A DNA stretch of 18,510 nt. It comes from an uncultured Paraprevotella sp. Its GTDB lineage: Bacteria > Bacteroidota > Bacteroidia > Bacteroidales > Bacteroidaceae. The stretch lies in the NCBI GenBank assembly GCA_900766785.1, contig CAAFWT010000114.1, positions 1-18,510 of the forward strand. Reading direction: 5' to 3'. A program made the position numbers and the translations under genes. How positions within the stretch are numbered: the first letter of the stretch is position 1; the number at the start of each line of letters is the position of its first letter. Positions 1 through 7,557 of this stretch are shown here, in pieces. Under the pieces are notes generated by a model that saw only the letters and a program-made list of their open reading frames with translations, made no database searches and had not been told where the DNA came from.

Positions 1-628
1 CAGCATCAAACACGTATTTCTTAATATCCGCATGAATCTGCTCCTGGCTTACCTCTTCGCCATGCTGTGTAGATAACACAACCGCATCCAATCTCACCGG
101 TTTCCCGTCGTCGTATTCTACGGTCACTTGTGTCTTTCCGTCCGGTCTCAAGTACTTCAAAGTGCCGTTCTTGCGAACCTCCGCAAGCTTCAGCGCAAGC
201 TTGTGGGCAAGGGCGATCGGGTAAGGCATCAACTCCTCGGTCTCGTTGGTTGCATATCCAAACATCATACCCTGGTCGCCAGCTCCCTGTTCCTCGGGTG
301 CCTGACGGTTCACGCCTCTGTGTATATCGGGACTCTGCTCGTGAATGGCACTCAGCACGCCACAACTGTTTCCGTCAAACATATACTCGGCCTTGGTGTA
401 ACCGATACGGTTGATTACTTCACGTGCCACGCGCTGAAGGTCGATATACGCTTCGCTGGTAACCTCTCCCGAGAGGAATACCTGTCCTGTGGTCACCATG
501 GTCTCGCAGGCCACATGGGACTGAGGATCAAAGGCCAGTAACTTGTCAAGAATAGCATCACTTATCTGATCGGCCACCTTATCGGGATGACCTTCAGACA
601 CAGATTCTGAGGTAAATAGATAACCCAT
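1..628 (-). CDS. metK: S-adenosylmethionine synthetase, N-terminal part (cut by window edge)
   Basis: MetK makes S-adenosylmethionine from methionine and ATP in the cytoplasm. The reading frame is open from the ATG at 628 down to base 1, giving 209 complete codons, so the C-terminal half lies outside the window (family length is about 380-430). The N-terminus MGYLFTSESVSEGHPDKVAD is the family signature. His14, Asp16, Lys17, Glu42 and the GAGDQG loop at residues 115-120 (Asp118) occupy the positions of the E. coli MetK active-site residues. The start is fixed by this signature and by the absence of a better upstream ATG. A TAnnTTTG-type promoter lies about 150 bases upstream, leaving a long leader described separately. 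It belongs functionally with luxS and mtnN at 6134-7339, which recycle the products of SAM-dependent methylation. Identification is secure. Confidence 0.97.
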   Translation of the reverse strand, partial: MGYLFTSESVSEGHPDKVADQISDAILDKLLAFDPQSHVACETMVTTGQVFLSGEVTSEAYIDLQRVAREVINRIGYTKAEYMFDGNSCGVLSAIHEQSPDIHRGVNRQAPEEQGAGDQGMMFGYATNETEELMPYPIALAHKLALKLAEVRKNGTLKYLRPDGKTQVTVEYDDGKPVRLDAVVLSTQHGEEVSQEQIHADIKKYVFDA

Positions 629-693
629 AGTCAATTGAATCATTAAAGTTGAACAATCAACAAGCTGGGGAAAAGATGTAGGCATAAATGCGT

Positions 694-747
694 GGTAAAG
701 CGCTTTACTTTACCCTTTTTAGCATTTTTTATTGTGGTTGCAATCAG
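694..747 (-). promoter_or_regulatory. Possible structured 5' leader of metK
   Basis: This lies in the predicted untranslated leader of metK (about 773 down to 629). On the minus strand GGTAAAG (714-708) can pair with CTTTACC (700-694) around a 7-nt loop, and the overlapping GTAAAGCGCTTTAC (708-695) is a perfect 14-bp palindrome. Upstream, ATTG (744-741) can pair with CAAT (734-731). Its loop contains ACC, which could pair with GGT at 714-712, giving a small pseudoknot that excludes the first hairpin. The stretch ATGCTAAAAAGGG resembles the A-rich 3' part of SAM-II riboswitches, but a convincing P1 stem is missing. A DNA operator is an equally good reading of the palindrome. Function is unproven. 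Confidence 0.3.
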
Positions 748-779
748 CCCAAATCTATCCACATTTCTCGTTTCGGCTG

Positions 780-787
780 CAAAGGTA
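780..787 (-). promoter_or_regulatory. Probable metK promoter (-7 element)
   Basis: On the minus strand this reads TACCTTTG followed by CA, matching the Bacteroidetes sigma-ABfr -7 consensus TAnnTTTG. It would start a transcript near 773 and leave a metK leader of about 145 nt. I see no good -33 TTTG at the usual distance. Confidence 0.55.
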
Positions 788-923
788 CAAAGATTCAGTG
801 GATTGGGGCACCACGAGGCACACATTTTTATTTCTATCAATATAGTTCCGGATTCCGACGAAGGAGAGGAAATACTCTTTTCTGTCCGATGAGAGATTAG
901 AGTCTGTACATTTCTGTTTCTGG

Positions 924-949
924 ATGAGAGCCATCATGCAAGCTCTCAT
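924..949. repeat. 8-bp inverted repeat upstream of the GH92 gene
   Basis: ATGAGAGC (924-931) and GCTCTCAT (942-949) form a perfect inverted repeat with a 10-nt spacer. It sits about 110 bases upstream of the GH92 -7 element and inside the divergent metK/GH92 region. It could be a dimeric regulator site or an RNA hairpin; no T-run follows. The remainder of the 629-1094 gap, beyond the promoters and the metK leader, shows no credible gene. Confidence 0.35.
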
Positions 950-1057
950 GAGGAGGGAGACTGCCGCGTGGAGCACAGGAGGAGAATGGCTGAGCAAGTC
1001 AGGGATATCAGGGTAAAAGATTCGCCTGCCAGCAATAGCCGTGTGGGGAATATTGTG

Positions 1058-1065
1058 TAACTTTG
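1058..1065 (+). promoter_or_regulatory. Probable promoter of the GH92 gene (-7 element)
   Basis: TAACTTTG matches the Bacteroidetes -7 consensus TAnnTTTG exactly and lies 29 bases before the chosen ATG at 1095, predicting a leader of about 23 nt. It also argues against the in-frame upstream GTG at 1041, which would lie upstream of the promoter. Confidence 0.6.
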
Positions 1066-1094
1066 CGGAGAATCTTATCATACGTAATATCCTA

Positions 1095-3125
1095 ATGAAG
1101 GCTTATTTAACTCTTATTCTGGTTACTTTTCCACTTTTGGCAAAAGCCGCCTTTGATGTGCCTCAGAATCATCTGGGGGATGTGAATCTCTTTATCGGAA
1201 CAGCCAATGACTACGGACAGATGACTCCTGGGGCGTCCGTACCCTATGGTATGATACAGGTATGTCCCGACAGTAATCCTCGTCAGCATCCTGGCTATGA
1301 TTATGAGGTGGACATCATAAGCGGATTTAGCATCAATCGCCTGTCGGGTGTGGGAGGAAGTGGATGCGGAGGCAATGTGTCGCTCTTGCCTTGTGTGTCG
1401 ACCGACAAGCCGCGTCTGGTGAAAAGTAGCGAGCAGGCCAGGCCAGGCTTTTACTCAGTCACTCTGCAGGATGGTACCCTCTTCCGTGCCACGGCCACCA
1501 CTCATCTGGCTGTAGAGGAGTTTACCTTTCTGCAGGGCAAGATTCCCCAACTGGAACTGAATCCATCTTCCTCCTTTGAGCATGTACATGAGGCCCACTT
1601 TTGTCAAACAGGGCCTGCCGAGGGCGAAGGATATGTGATGAGTAGGAATACTTGTGGCCGAGGACATTATCACTTGTACTACCGGTTACTGGCAAACACG
1701 CCCTTCTGTATAGATTCCGTGGGGAATGGAAAAGCGAGGCTTACCTTCTCACAGGCTCTGAACGGCCGCGTGGAGATACGCATTATGGTGGGTACAGGAC
1801 TGAAGGATGAACTGGCGGTAGTACCCTCTACAACCATCTGGGAGAAGGATTTCGATCAGATAGCACGCGAGGCAGCAGCTCGTTGGCAGGATTTGTTGGG
1901 ACGCATTGAGGTGGAAGGTGGGTCGGACGAACAGCGTACCATCTTCTACACATCCCTTTATCGCACTTTCCATAGCCCCTTCCAGGTGACTGACAGTCTG
2001 ATGCGTCGATATCTGGGGACCGACGGCAAACCTCATCGGGCAGAAATGCAGGCCAACTATTACAGTTCCTGGTCCCTCTGGGATACATACCGTACCAAGT
2101 TTCCTCTCATCACTCTGCTCGACCCTGCCCGTTCGGCAGATATCATGCAATCACTGGCACAACTATATGTTACAGGAAAGCAGGATTGGAGTACGGATTA
2201 TGAATGTGTGCCAACAGTTCGTACCGAGCATGCCATAGCCACCCTGCTCGATGCTTATCGGCAGGGTATCAGCATTCCCAACCTTGACAAGGCATGGGCT
2301 GGGATGGTCCGTGAGGCAGAACGCATGCCACTCAAGACACCCGACCAATGTCTGGAAGCCTCTGTCGACTACTGGGCTTTGGGACAATTGGCTCAAGAGA
2401 CAGGACGCGAGGATGAAGCCCTGTGGTGGACACAGCGGGGAGAGCAGGTCTTTGATTCTGTATGGACAAAGGAGTTTATGATTATCGACAGCACCTATAC
2501 ACGCATGCGTGGGAACGGCCTTTATCAAGGCACTCGCTGGCAATACCGCTGGGGAGCACCCATGTATCTCAAGCGTATGGAGCAACTCGTGGGGAGCAAG
2601 GTTTTGTTGGCACAATTGGAGCAGTTCTTTCAAGAAGAGCTATACAACCAGGGAAACGAACCAGACATACATGTTCCCTTCCTGTTTGGCAGACTGGGAG
2701 CTCCCGAGAAAACAGCTCCTGTGGTGCGTAGCCTGGCCACCGAGGCCATTACCCATCGTTATGGAGGTAATGATGCTTATCCAAAGCCTTTTGTAGGCAA
2801 GGCATTTGCCTGCCAGCCTCGAGGCTATTGTCCTGAGATGGACGAGGACGATGGAGCCATGAGTGCCTGGTACGTCTTTTCCAGTATCGGCCTGTATCCT
2901 GTGGTGGTGGGCGAGGCCACCTATGAGGTTTTCCCACCTCTCTTCGAGCGTGTTACCTTGTATCCGGGCGGACCAGGTCATCCTGCCGTAACCATTCGTG
3001 TGCAGGGGAATGAAAAGGCTGGTGGCACATTGCGCCGTGTAACGTGGAATGGACGTAAACTGCGTGAGCCTCGCATCAGTCATCGTATGCTGGTGCAGGG
3101 TGGCGAACTGGTGTTTCACTACTGA
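1095..3125 (+). CDS. GH92 family alpha-mannosidase, exported
   Basis: A 676-residue GH92 glycosidase. The family comprises Ca2+-dependent exo-alpha-mannosidases, often alpha-1,2, that trim mannose from N-glycans or mannans. The N-terminus MKAYLTLILVTFPLLAKA is a signal peptide, so it acts in the periplasm or on the cell surface. Family motifs in order: GDVNLFIGT (28-36), PGASVPYGMIQ (45-55), ISGFSINRLSG (75-85), the WSLWDTYRTKFPL region (326-338), GNEPDIHVPFLF (520-531) and DEDDGAMSAWYVFSSIGLYP (583-602). Glu522 corresponds to the general acid and Asp583/Asp585 to the paired aspartates that activate water in characterised GH92 enzymes. The start at 1095 is preferred because it opens the signal peptide and lies just downstream of the promoter. 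Linkage specificity cannot be read from sequence. The VOC lipoprotein gene follows after 50 bases and is probably co-transcribed. Confidence 0.93.
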   Translation: MKAYLTLILVTFPLLAKAAFDVPQNHLGDVNLFIGTANDYGQMTPGASVPYGMIQVCPDSNPRQHPGYDYEVDIISGFSINRLSGVGGSGCGGNVSLLPCVSTDKPRLVKSSEQARPGFYSVTLQDGTLFRATATTHLAVEEFTFLQGKIPQLELNPSSSFEHVHEAHFCQTGPAEGEGYVMSRNTCGRGHYHLYYRLLANTPFCIDSVGNGKARLTFSQALNGRVEIRIMVGTGLKDELAVVPSTTIWEKDFDQIAREAAARWQDLLGRIEVEGGSDEQRTIFYTSLYRTFHSPFQVTDSLMRRYLGTDGKPHRAEMQANYYSSWSLWDTYRTKFPLITLLDPARSADIMQSLAQLYVTGKQDWSTDYECVPTVRTEHAIATLLDAYRQGISIPNLDKAWAGMVREAERMPLKTPDQCLEASVDYWALGQLAQETGREDEALWWTQRGEQVFDSVWTKEFMIIDSTYTRMRGNGLYQGTRWQYRWGAPMYLKRMEQLVGSKVLLAQLEQFFQEELYNQGNEPDIHVPFLFGRLGAPEKTAPVVRSLATEAITHRYGGNDAYPKPFVGKAFACQPRGYCPEMDEDDGAMSAWYVFSSIGLYPVVVGEATYEVFPPLFERVTLYPGGPGHPAVTIRVQGNEKAGGTLRRVTWNGRKLREPRISHRMLVQGGELVFHY

Positions 3126-3175
3126 GCAGCATAAGACCAATCGTACTTTTCAACTAACTATATTTTAATTACAAA

Positions 3176-3703
3176 ATGAGAAAACTACTACTAATCATGG
3201 CAGCAACTATCATGGCGGCTGCCTGCACACAGAGTCCTAAGGAGAATGTGCAAGCAGAGGAGAGTAACGCAAGCAAGGTGACATTCATCAGGGAGAACTT
3301 CCCTGAGCAGAATGTGGATGTGAATGCCTTCTCAGGGGGCATACAGCACATAGGCATCCCCACGGCAGACGTGCAGGGGACAGTGGATTTCTACAAGACT
3401 CTGGGCTTCGAGGAGGTAATGCGCAGAACCGTCATGGGTGATCGCGACTTTGCTTTCATGAAGCTGGGTAATGTGCTTATTGAGGTCATTCCTTCCGATG
3501 ACCCTGCCATGACAAATGGTGCTGTGGATCATTTCTGCCTGGACGTGAAGCAGATAGACACACTCTTCCAGCAGATCAAGGAGGCAGGATATACCATGCT
3601 GGATGACAGTATCAACCATATTGACTTCTGGGACAATGGAGCCAGATACTTCTTCATCCAGGGTCCGAACAACGAGAAGATAGAGTTCTGCGAGGTGCTC
3701 TGA
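3176..3703 (+). CDS. VOC-superfamily (glyoxalase I-like) predicted lipoprotein
   Basis: A 175-residue protein with a hydrophobic N-terminus ending MAAAC, a plausible though weak lipobox with Cys17 as the lipidation site. Residues about 55-175 form a vicinal-oxygen-chelate fold. Its two beta-alpha-beta-beta-beta modules begin IQHIGIPTADV (56-66) and VDHFCLDV (117-124). His58, Glu103, His119 and Glu170 match the four metal ligands of Ni/Zn glyoxalase I in order and approximate spacing, so a metal-dependent isomerase or lyase activity is plausible. Substrate is unknown: glyoxalase I is normally cytosolic and uses glutathione, which these bacteria generally lack. It lies 50 bases downstream of the GH92 gene, probably in the same transcript, and is followed by a terminator hairpin. 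Family assignment is secure, function is not. Confidence 0.85.
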   Translation: MRKLLLIMAATIMAAACTQSPKENVQAEESNASKVTFIRENFPEQNVDVNAFSGGIQHIGIPTADVQGTVDFYKTLGFEEVMRRTVMGDRDFAFMKLGNVLIEVIPSDDPAMTNGAVDHFCLDVKQIDTLFQQIKEAGYTMLDDSINHIDFWDNGARYFFIQGPNNEKIEFCEVL

Positions 3704-3772
3704 AGGCTATGGCCCTTGGGCACAGTTCACTCTCGGGAGCCTGAGTCAATACTCATTTCCGAACATAACAAT

Positions 3773-3810
3773 TAGGAGGTAAACACCCGCGGGTGGGTAT
3801 TTACCTCCTA
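3773..3810. terminator. Hairpin terminator shared by convergent genes
   Basis: TAGGAGGTAAA (3773-3783) pairs perfectly over 11 bp with TTTACCTCCTA (3800-3810), and the loop contains the palindrome ACCCGCGGGT (3785-3794). It lies between the VOC gene (+) and the CoA-transferase gene (-). U-tracts are weak on both sides, so it may act as a bidirectional terminator or an RNA-stabilising 3' stem. Confidence 0.75.
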
Positions 3811-3835
3811 TTCTATGATAATCGCTCAGCGAATC

Positions 3836-5347
3836 TTATTTCAGATATTCAGCCCAGTCGGTCAGGCGCATATCGCCCTTGCGCAGGAAGGTGTCATGCA
3901 TGGCAAAGGCTGCCGAGAGAGCATGATGAGTGTGACCACCGAAAGGTTCTGCATACTTCAGGTAGTCACGCAGCAGAGGCCGGTAGTCGGGGTGTGCCAC
4001 CTTGATGAGCTCTTCGGCCTTCTGCATGTCGCTCTTGTGACGCAGGTCGGCCACACCATACTCGGTGATGACAGCATCGATGAAGTGATTGGTGTGATCG
4101 ATATGACTGGCAAAGGGAACGATGCTTGAGATGGCATCACCCTTGGTGGTAGAACCACAGGTGAAGATGCTCAGATAAGCATTGTTGGTGAAATCGGCCG
4201 AACCACCGATACCATTCATCATCTTCGTACCACAGATTTTGGTGCTGTTGACATGTCCGTAGAGGTCACACTCTATGGCAGTATTGAGTGAGCATACACC
4301 TATGCGGGCGATGACCTCGGGACAGTTGCTTATCTCAGATGGGCGGAGCACCAACTTATCCTTGAAGAAATCCATATCGTCATAGATTCCACGCAGGCAG
4401 TCGTTGGTAACTGTCAGCGAACATGCGCTGGCGCTAAGCACACGACCCTCACGCATGAGTTGCACTGGAGCATCCTGGAGCACCTCGGTATAGATATTGA
4501 AGTTGGGCACCTCGCTGCATTTACCCAGAGCGCCCAGTACGGCATTGGCTCCGCTTCCCACTCCACTCTGCAGGTTGAGGAAGGTGGGTGGGATGAGTCC
4601 CTGCTTCATATTGCTGAGCAGGAAGTCGGCCACGTTCTGTCCTATCTGACTTGTGATGGGATCGGGATCCTTGAATCCACGAGCCTCATCGGGGATATCA
4701 CATTCTATCACACCCACGATACGGTCTGCATCTACCTCCACATAAGGCTTGCCTATGCGATCGCTTGCCTTGGTAATCATGATGGGAGTGCGATGGGGAT
4801 GATCCTCTATCTCGTATACGTCATGTATGCCCTTACTCTTGGGACTATGGAAGGCATTGAGCTCTATGATGACGCCCTCTGTGGCCAGGCGGCATACAGT
4901 GGGGCTGATACCGCCAGCGGCAGTCAGATAGATATGTGCCTTGCTGCCTACCTTCTCTATGGCGCATGCCTCGATGATGGCCCAATGAACCTGACCCAGA
5001 TAGCCTTGCCTGATCTGAGTGGCCATATTGCTCAGGTTGAGGTCAGAATAGTTCAATTCATTACGATTGACATTCTTTCTGAAGTCGGGATTGGTGGTAT
5101 ATGGAGCGCGGAAATCAAGGGCATGAGCATTGGAGAGCATGCCGTCGCAACTCTGTCCCGTGCTGGCTCCTGTAAACACACTAATCTTAAAGGGACGTCC
5201 AGCGGCGTGCTCAGCTTCTGCTCGCTTGGCTATCTCTGCCGGTGTGCACTTGGGAGCTCCAGCAGGAGTAAAACCACTCAGTCCGATGGTCTGTCCGTTC
5301 TGAATCAGGGAGGCTGCTTCTTCCGCAGTCATCTTTTTAAATTCCAT
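3836..5347 (-). CDS. Succinate/acetate CoA-transferase (acetyl-CoA hydrolase family)
   Basis: A 503-residue cytoplasmic enzyme of the acetyl-CoA hydrolase/transferase family (Cat1/AarC/SCACT type), close to the usual length of about 500. These enzymes move CoA between succinyl-CoA and acetate or related acids. In Bacteroidales that step belongs to succinate/propionate/acetate fermentation. Visible features are the N-terminal GFTPAGAPK (25-33) and FTGASTG (58-64) segments, the glycine-rich GVGSGANAV (262-270), and YTEVLQD with Glu288, the likely catalytic glutamate that carries the CoA thioester. C-terminal NGIGGSADF and ITEYGVADLR blocks follow. It is transcribed from its own TAACTTTG promoter at 5403-5410 and ends at the hairpin shared with the VOC gene. 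Whether succinyl-CoA is the true donor is inferred from the family. Confidence 0.9.
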   Translation of the reverse strand: MEFKKMTAEEAASLIQNGQTIGLSGFTPAGAPKCTPAEIAKRAEAEHAAGRPFKISVFTGASTGQSCDGMLSNAHALDFRAPYTTNPDFRKNVNRNELNYSDLNLSNMATQIRQGYLGQVHWAIIEACAIEKVGSKAHIYLTAAGGISPTVCRLATEGVIIELNAFHSPKSKGIHDVYEIEDHPHRTPIMITKASDRIGKPYVEVDADRIVGVIECDIPDEARGFKDPDPITSQIGQNVADFLLSNMKQGLIPPTFLNLQSGVGSGANAVLGALGKCSEVPNFNIYTEVLQDAPVQLMREGRVLSASACSLTVTNDCLRGIYDDMDFFKDKLVLRPSEISNCPEVIARIGVCSLNTAIECDLYGHVNSTKICGTKMMNGIGGSADFTNNAYLSIFTCGSTTKGDAISSIVPFASHIDHTNHFIDAVITEYGVADLRHKSDMQKAEELIKVAHPDYRPLLRDYLKYAEPFGGHTHHALSAAFAMHDTFLRKGDMRLTDWAEYLK

Positions 5348-5402
5348 GATGGTGTAAATGGTTTTTTGTATGATTTTTGTTAATATGTTCTCTATTTCCG
5401 TG

Positions 5403-5410
5403 CAAAGTTA
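5403..5410 (-). promoter_or_regulatory. Probable promoter of the CoA-transferase gene (-7 element)
   Basis: On the minus strand this reads TAACTTTG then CA, an exact TAnnTTTG match, 55 bases before the ATG at 5347. The surrounding 18 bases are nearly identical to those around the pepC promoter at 13741-13758. No clear -33 TTTG. Confidence 0.6.
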
Positions 5411-5491
5411 CTTCTTTTTTGCCAAGGGTTTACATTTCAGCATCCACTTTTCTTGTTTTCTACGCGCGCGTAACCTTATTTTAAGCCAATA

Positions 5492-6097
5492 TCAGAGGGA
5501 GTCAGCTTTCTGGCTGGAGGCGCTTTTCGCAAAGAGCGTATGGAACTGCTCTTGCATGGCACCTATCAGCTCCTCCTGACCGATGCCTCTCAGCTGCGCC
5601 ACCTCCTGATAAAGCATGCTCACTGGCCTTGGGTCTTCGTCGGTCTCCAAAAGAAGCTGGCGCATGGGACAAAGGCGCAAACTGTCGGGATGAAAGCGGA
5701 ATCCGAATGAGACATGAAATCCTGCCTTCAGGAGTGACTCCAACTGGCGTGGTTTTCCACGGAATCCATGCAGAATCCATGGCTCGGCAGGTTTCATCTC
5801 TTTATGGAGTGCCAAGAGAGAGTCCAGACATTTCACACAATGCAGGATGACAGGCAGATGCCATTCCTGTGCCAGCCTTAGCTGTCCTACGAATACCTGC
5901 ATTTGCTGCTTCATGGAAGCCTGGGCATAGACATCCAGCCCACACTCCCCGATGGCCATCAGATGGTCCGCAGAACTGGGAAAGGCATGTGGCAGAGAGG
6001 CTTTCCAGGGATGGATGCCCCAGGTGTGTACCCCATCCTGTATGACTGTCTCTCCCTGGCGTGATGGATGATGGGTGTGGAAGTCGATGTAGTCCAT
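5492..6097 (-). CDS. TatD-family metal-dependent hydrolase
   Basis: A 201-residue cytoplasmic TIM-barrel amidohydrolase-superfamily protein of the TatD DNase type. Metal-site residues are in the expected order: the N-terminal HTH (His7, His9), Glu51 in IGECGLD, His86 in VILHCVK, His110 in ILHGF and Asp153 in LETDE. It is shorter than the 255-265 residues of E. coli TatD; the shortening appears spread over the barrel loops, with no lost motif. Characterised relatives are Mg2+-dependent 3'-5' exonucleases or D-aminoacyl-tRNA deacylase-like enzymes, so the substrate here is uncertain. It is the last gene of an mtnN-luxS-tatD run, starting 36 bases after luxS, with no visible promoter of its own. 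Family call is secure. Confidence 0.87.
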   Translation of the reverse strand: MDYIDFHTHHPSRQGETVIQDGVHTWGIHPWKASLPHAFPSSADHLMAIGECGLDVYAQASMKQQMQVFVGQLRLAQEWHLPVILHCVKCLDSLLALHKEMKPAEPWILHGFRGKPRQLESLLKAGFHVSFGFRFHPDSLRLCPMRQLLLETDEDPRPVSMLYQEVAQLRGIGQEELIGAMQEQFHTLFAKSASSQKADSL

Positions 6098-6133
6098 ACC
6101 ATTGGTGGGGGGAATAGGAAGTTTCGAGCGGTG

Positions 6134-6613
6134 TTACTCGGGATAGAAGAGATTGTCATCGGTGGCCTTCAGGAGTGTCTCCTCCAGATAGCGTCGGGAC
6201 TCCCATCGTGCCATGGGGAGGTCATGCAAGAGATAGTTGCCGCAGTCGCGTGGCTGGGTGCCTGGCACCTCACCCTCATATTCGGCCACAAATCGGAAGG
6301 TCTCTATCATGAGAGGCAGGATATCCCGACTGGTGAGATTGCCTCGCATGAGCAAATAGTTGCCTGTGAGACATCCCATAGGTCCCCAATAGACGATTCG
6401 GTCACGCCATAGGGGATGATTGCGCAGATAGGTGGCCGCCAGATGCTCGATGGTGTGTATGGCACCCTGTCCGAGTGCAGGCTCGCGGTTGGGGAGTTTC
6501 ATCCTTATATCAAACGTAGTGATGACCTCCTCGCCCACCTGGTCCTGGCGCGACACATAGATGCCGCGCTGCAGGCGGCAATGGTCGATGGTGAAACTGG
6601 GTATCTTTTCCAT
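6134..6613 (-). CDS. luxS: S-ribosylhomocysteine lyase (autoinducer-2 synthase)
   Basis: LuxS cleaves S-ribosylhomocysteine to homocysteine and DPD, the precursor of autoinducer-2. The protein is 159 residues, the family's usual size. The HTIEH motif at 53-57 gives metal ligands His53 and His57 and Glu56. Cys81 in GPMGC is the catalytic cysteine and Cys124 in RDCGNYLLHDL is the third metal ligand, so the active site is complete. It starts 30 bases after mtnN, which supplies its substrate by depurinating S-adenosylhomocysteine. This places the two consecutive steps of the pathway in one transcript. Cytoplasmic. Whether AI-2 is used as a signal or is only a by-product of methyl-cycle recycling cannot be told from the window. 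Confidence 0.96.
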   Translation of the reverse strand: MEKIPSFTIDHCRLQRGIYVSRQDQVGEEVITTFDIRMKLPNREPALGQGAIHTIEHLAATYLRNHPLWRDRIVYWGPMGCLTGNYLLMRGNLTSRDILPLMIETFRFVAEYEGEVPGTQPRDCGNYLLHDLPMARWESRRYLEETLLKATDDNLFYPE

Positions 6614-6643
6614 ATCCTTTTCTGTATTGTCTGTCTGTTTGGG

Positions 6644-7339
6644 TCAAAGTTGTGTGGTGATAGCGTCCAACAGGGTACGTGTTACACCGAAAGAGCGCTC
6701 CGCCATGGTGTCCCAGAAGTTGACGTACTGGTCATAGTGTCCCTCTGCTCCTGGCGTATCACTGATAATGCGGAAGCTCAGGAAGGGCACGCCATAGAGG
6801 TGGCACACTTGAGCCAAAGCGCCGCTCTCCATATCTACGGCCATACCCTGCGGGAAGCGTGTCTTGATGCTGCTTAGTTGCTGCCGGTCAGTGATAAATT
6901 GGTCTCCGCTGCAGATGAGTCCGGGAACGATACGCGTGCTGGTGCTGAGTGCCGAGGCTATGCCAAGCAAGCTCTTGTCGGCCTCAAATACAGCAGGCAG
7001 TCCCTGCACCTGCCCTGGGTCACTCTCGGGCCCGCAGTCCACATCGTGATAAGCCACCTGGGCTCCCACCACCACGTCCATAACATCCAGCGAGGCATCA
7101 ATACCTCCTGCCACACCCGTATTCACCAAGATGTCGGGAGCAAACCGGTGTATCAGTTCCACGGCTCCCACGGCAGCATTCACCTTTCCGATGCCACTTT
7201 GCATCAGCACCAGCTGTTTCCCATTATAAGTCCCTGTGGTGAAAGCCAAGTGTCCATCCCTGGTCACCTGGGCATCCTGCAGAAGTGCCGCTATTTGTGC
7301 ATGTTCCTTCTGCATGGCGTTGATGATGCCTATGGTCAT
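6644..7339 (-). CDS. mtnN: 5'-methylthioadenosine/S-adenosylhomocysteine nucleosidase
   Basis: MtnN (Pfs) hydrolyses the N-glycosidic bond of S-adenosylhomocysteine and methylthioadenosine, releasing adenine. It removes the inhibitory product of methyltransferases and feeds LuxS. From the ATG at 7339 the protein is 231 residues, like E. coli MtnN. Catalytic residues match: Glu12 in NAMQKE, Glu171 in VDMESGA and Asp194 in ISDTPG; VNTGVAGG at 72-79 is the family's ribose/base-site glycine loop. A longer frame could begin at 7402. I reject it because MTIGIINAMQKE is the canonical N-terminus and the promoter element (7375-7382) falls inside the extension. First gene of the mtnN-luxS-tatD operon. 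Confidence 0.95.
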   Translation of the reverse strand: MTIGIINAMQKEHAQIAALLQDAQVTRDGHLAFTTGTYNGKQLVLMQSGIGKVNAAVGAVELIHRFAPDILVNTGVAGGIDASLDVMDVVVGAQVAYHDVDCGPESDPGQVQGLPAVFEADKSLLGIASALSTSTRIVPGLICSGDQFITDRQQLSSIKTRFPQGMAVDMESGALAQVCHLYGVPFLSFRIISDTPGAEGHYDQYVNFWDTMAERSFGVTRTLLDAITTQL

Positions 7340-7374
7340 AGTATTATTCTGTCCTCTTTCTGGTTTTATTAATG

Positions 7375-7382
7375 CAAAGGTA
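7375..7382 (-). promoter_or_regulatory. Probable promoter of the mtnN-luxS-tatD operon (-7 element)
   Basis: TACCTTTG on the minus strand, followed by CA, matches TAnnTTTG and lies 35 bases before the mtnN ATG, predicting a leader of about 30 nt. The rest of the 218-bp gap shared with the divergent sulfatase gene holds no clear consensus for the plus strand. A TTATAATAAT stretch near 7515 is the only AT-rich candidate. Confidence 0.55.
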
Positions 7383-7557
7383 GGAAATAGTATTAGAAGC
7401 ATCCCCAGGATGTAAGTAAAAAGTTGAGATAAACCTATAGAAAGGGCTCATGGAAATAACATGATTCGTAGGAAAACAGGCATGAGAAACGGACAATAAC
7501 AGGACATCGTCCCACGTTATAATAATAAGGTCACACACAAACATACACTTACAGAAT

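Noticed and set aside
713..747. Canonical SAM-II riboswitch upstream of metK
   Set aside because: The 3' part is similar, but no sequence complementary to the 5' flank is present to form the required P1 stem. Reported only as a possible structured leader.
755..1081. Open frame of 108 codons on the minus strand between metK and the GH92 gene
   Set aside because: No homology is recognisable, it spans both predicted promoters, and its composition looks like non-coding sequence.
1041..1094. Earlier GTG start for the GH92 gene
   Set aside because: The extension contains the -7 promoter element and would mask the signal peptide.
4460..5383. Open frame of 307 codons on the plus strand
   Set aside because: It lies opposite the CoA-transferase gene, whose family motifs are unmistakable. 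The antisense frame has no promoter or domain.
7340..7402. Earlier start for mtnN giving 252 residues
   Set aside because: The extension covers the promoter element, and the canonical MtnN N-terminus begins at 7339.
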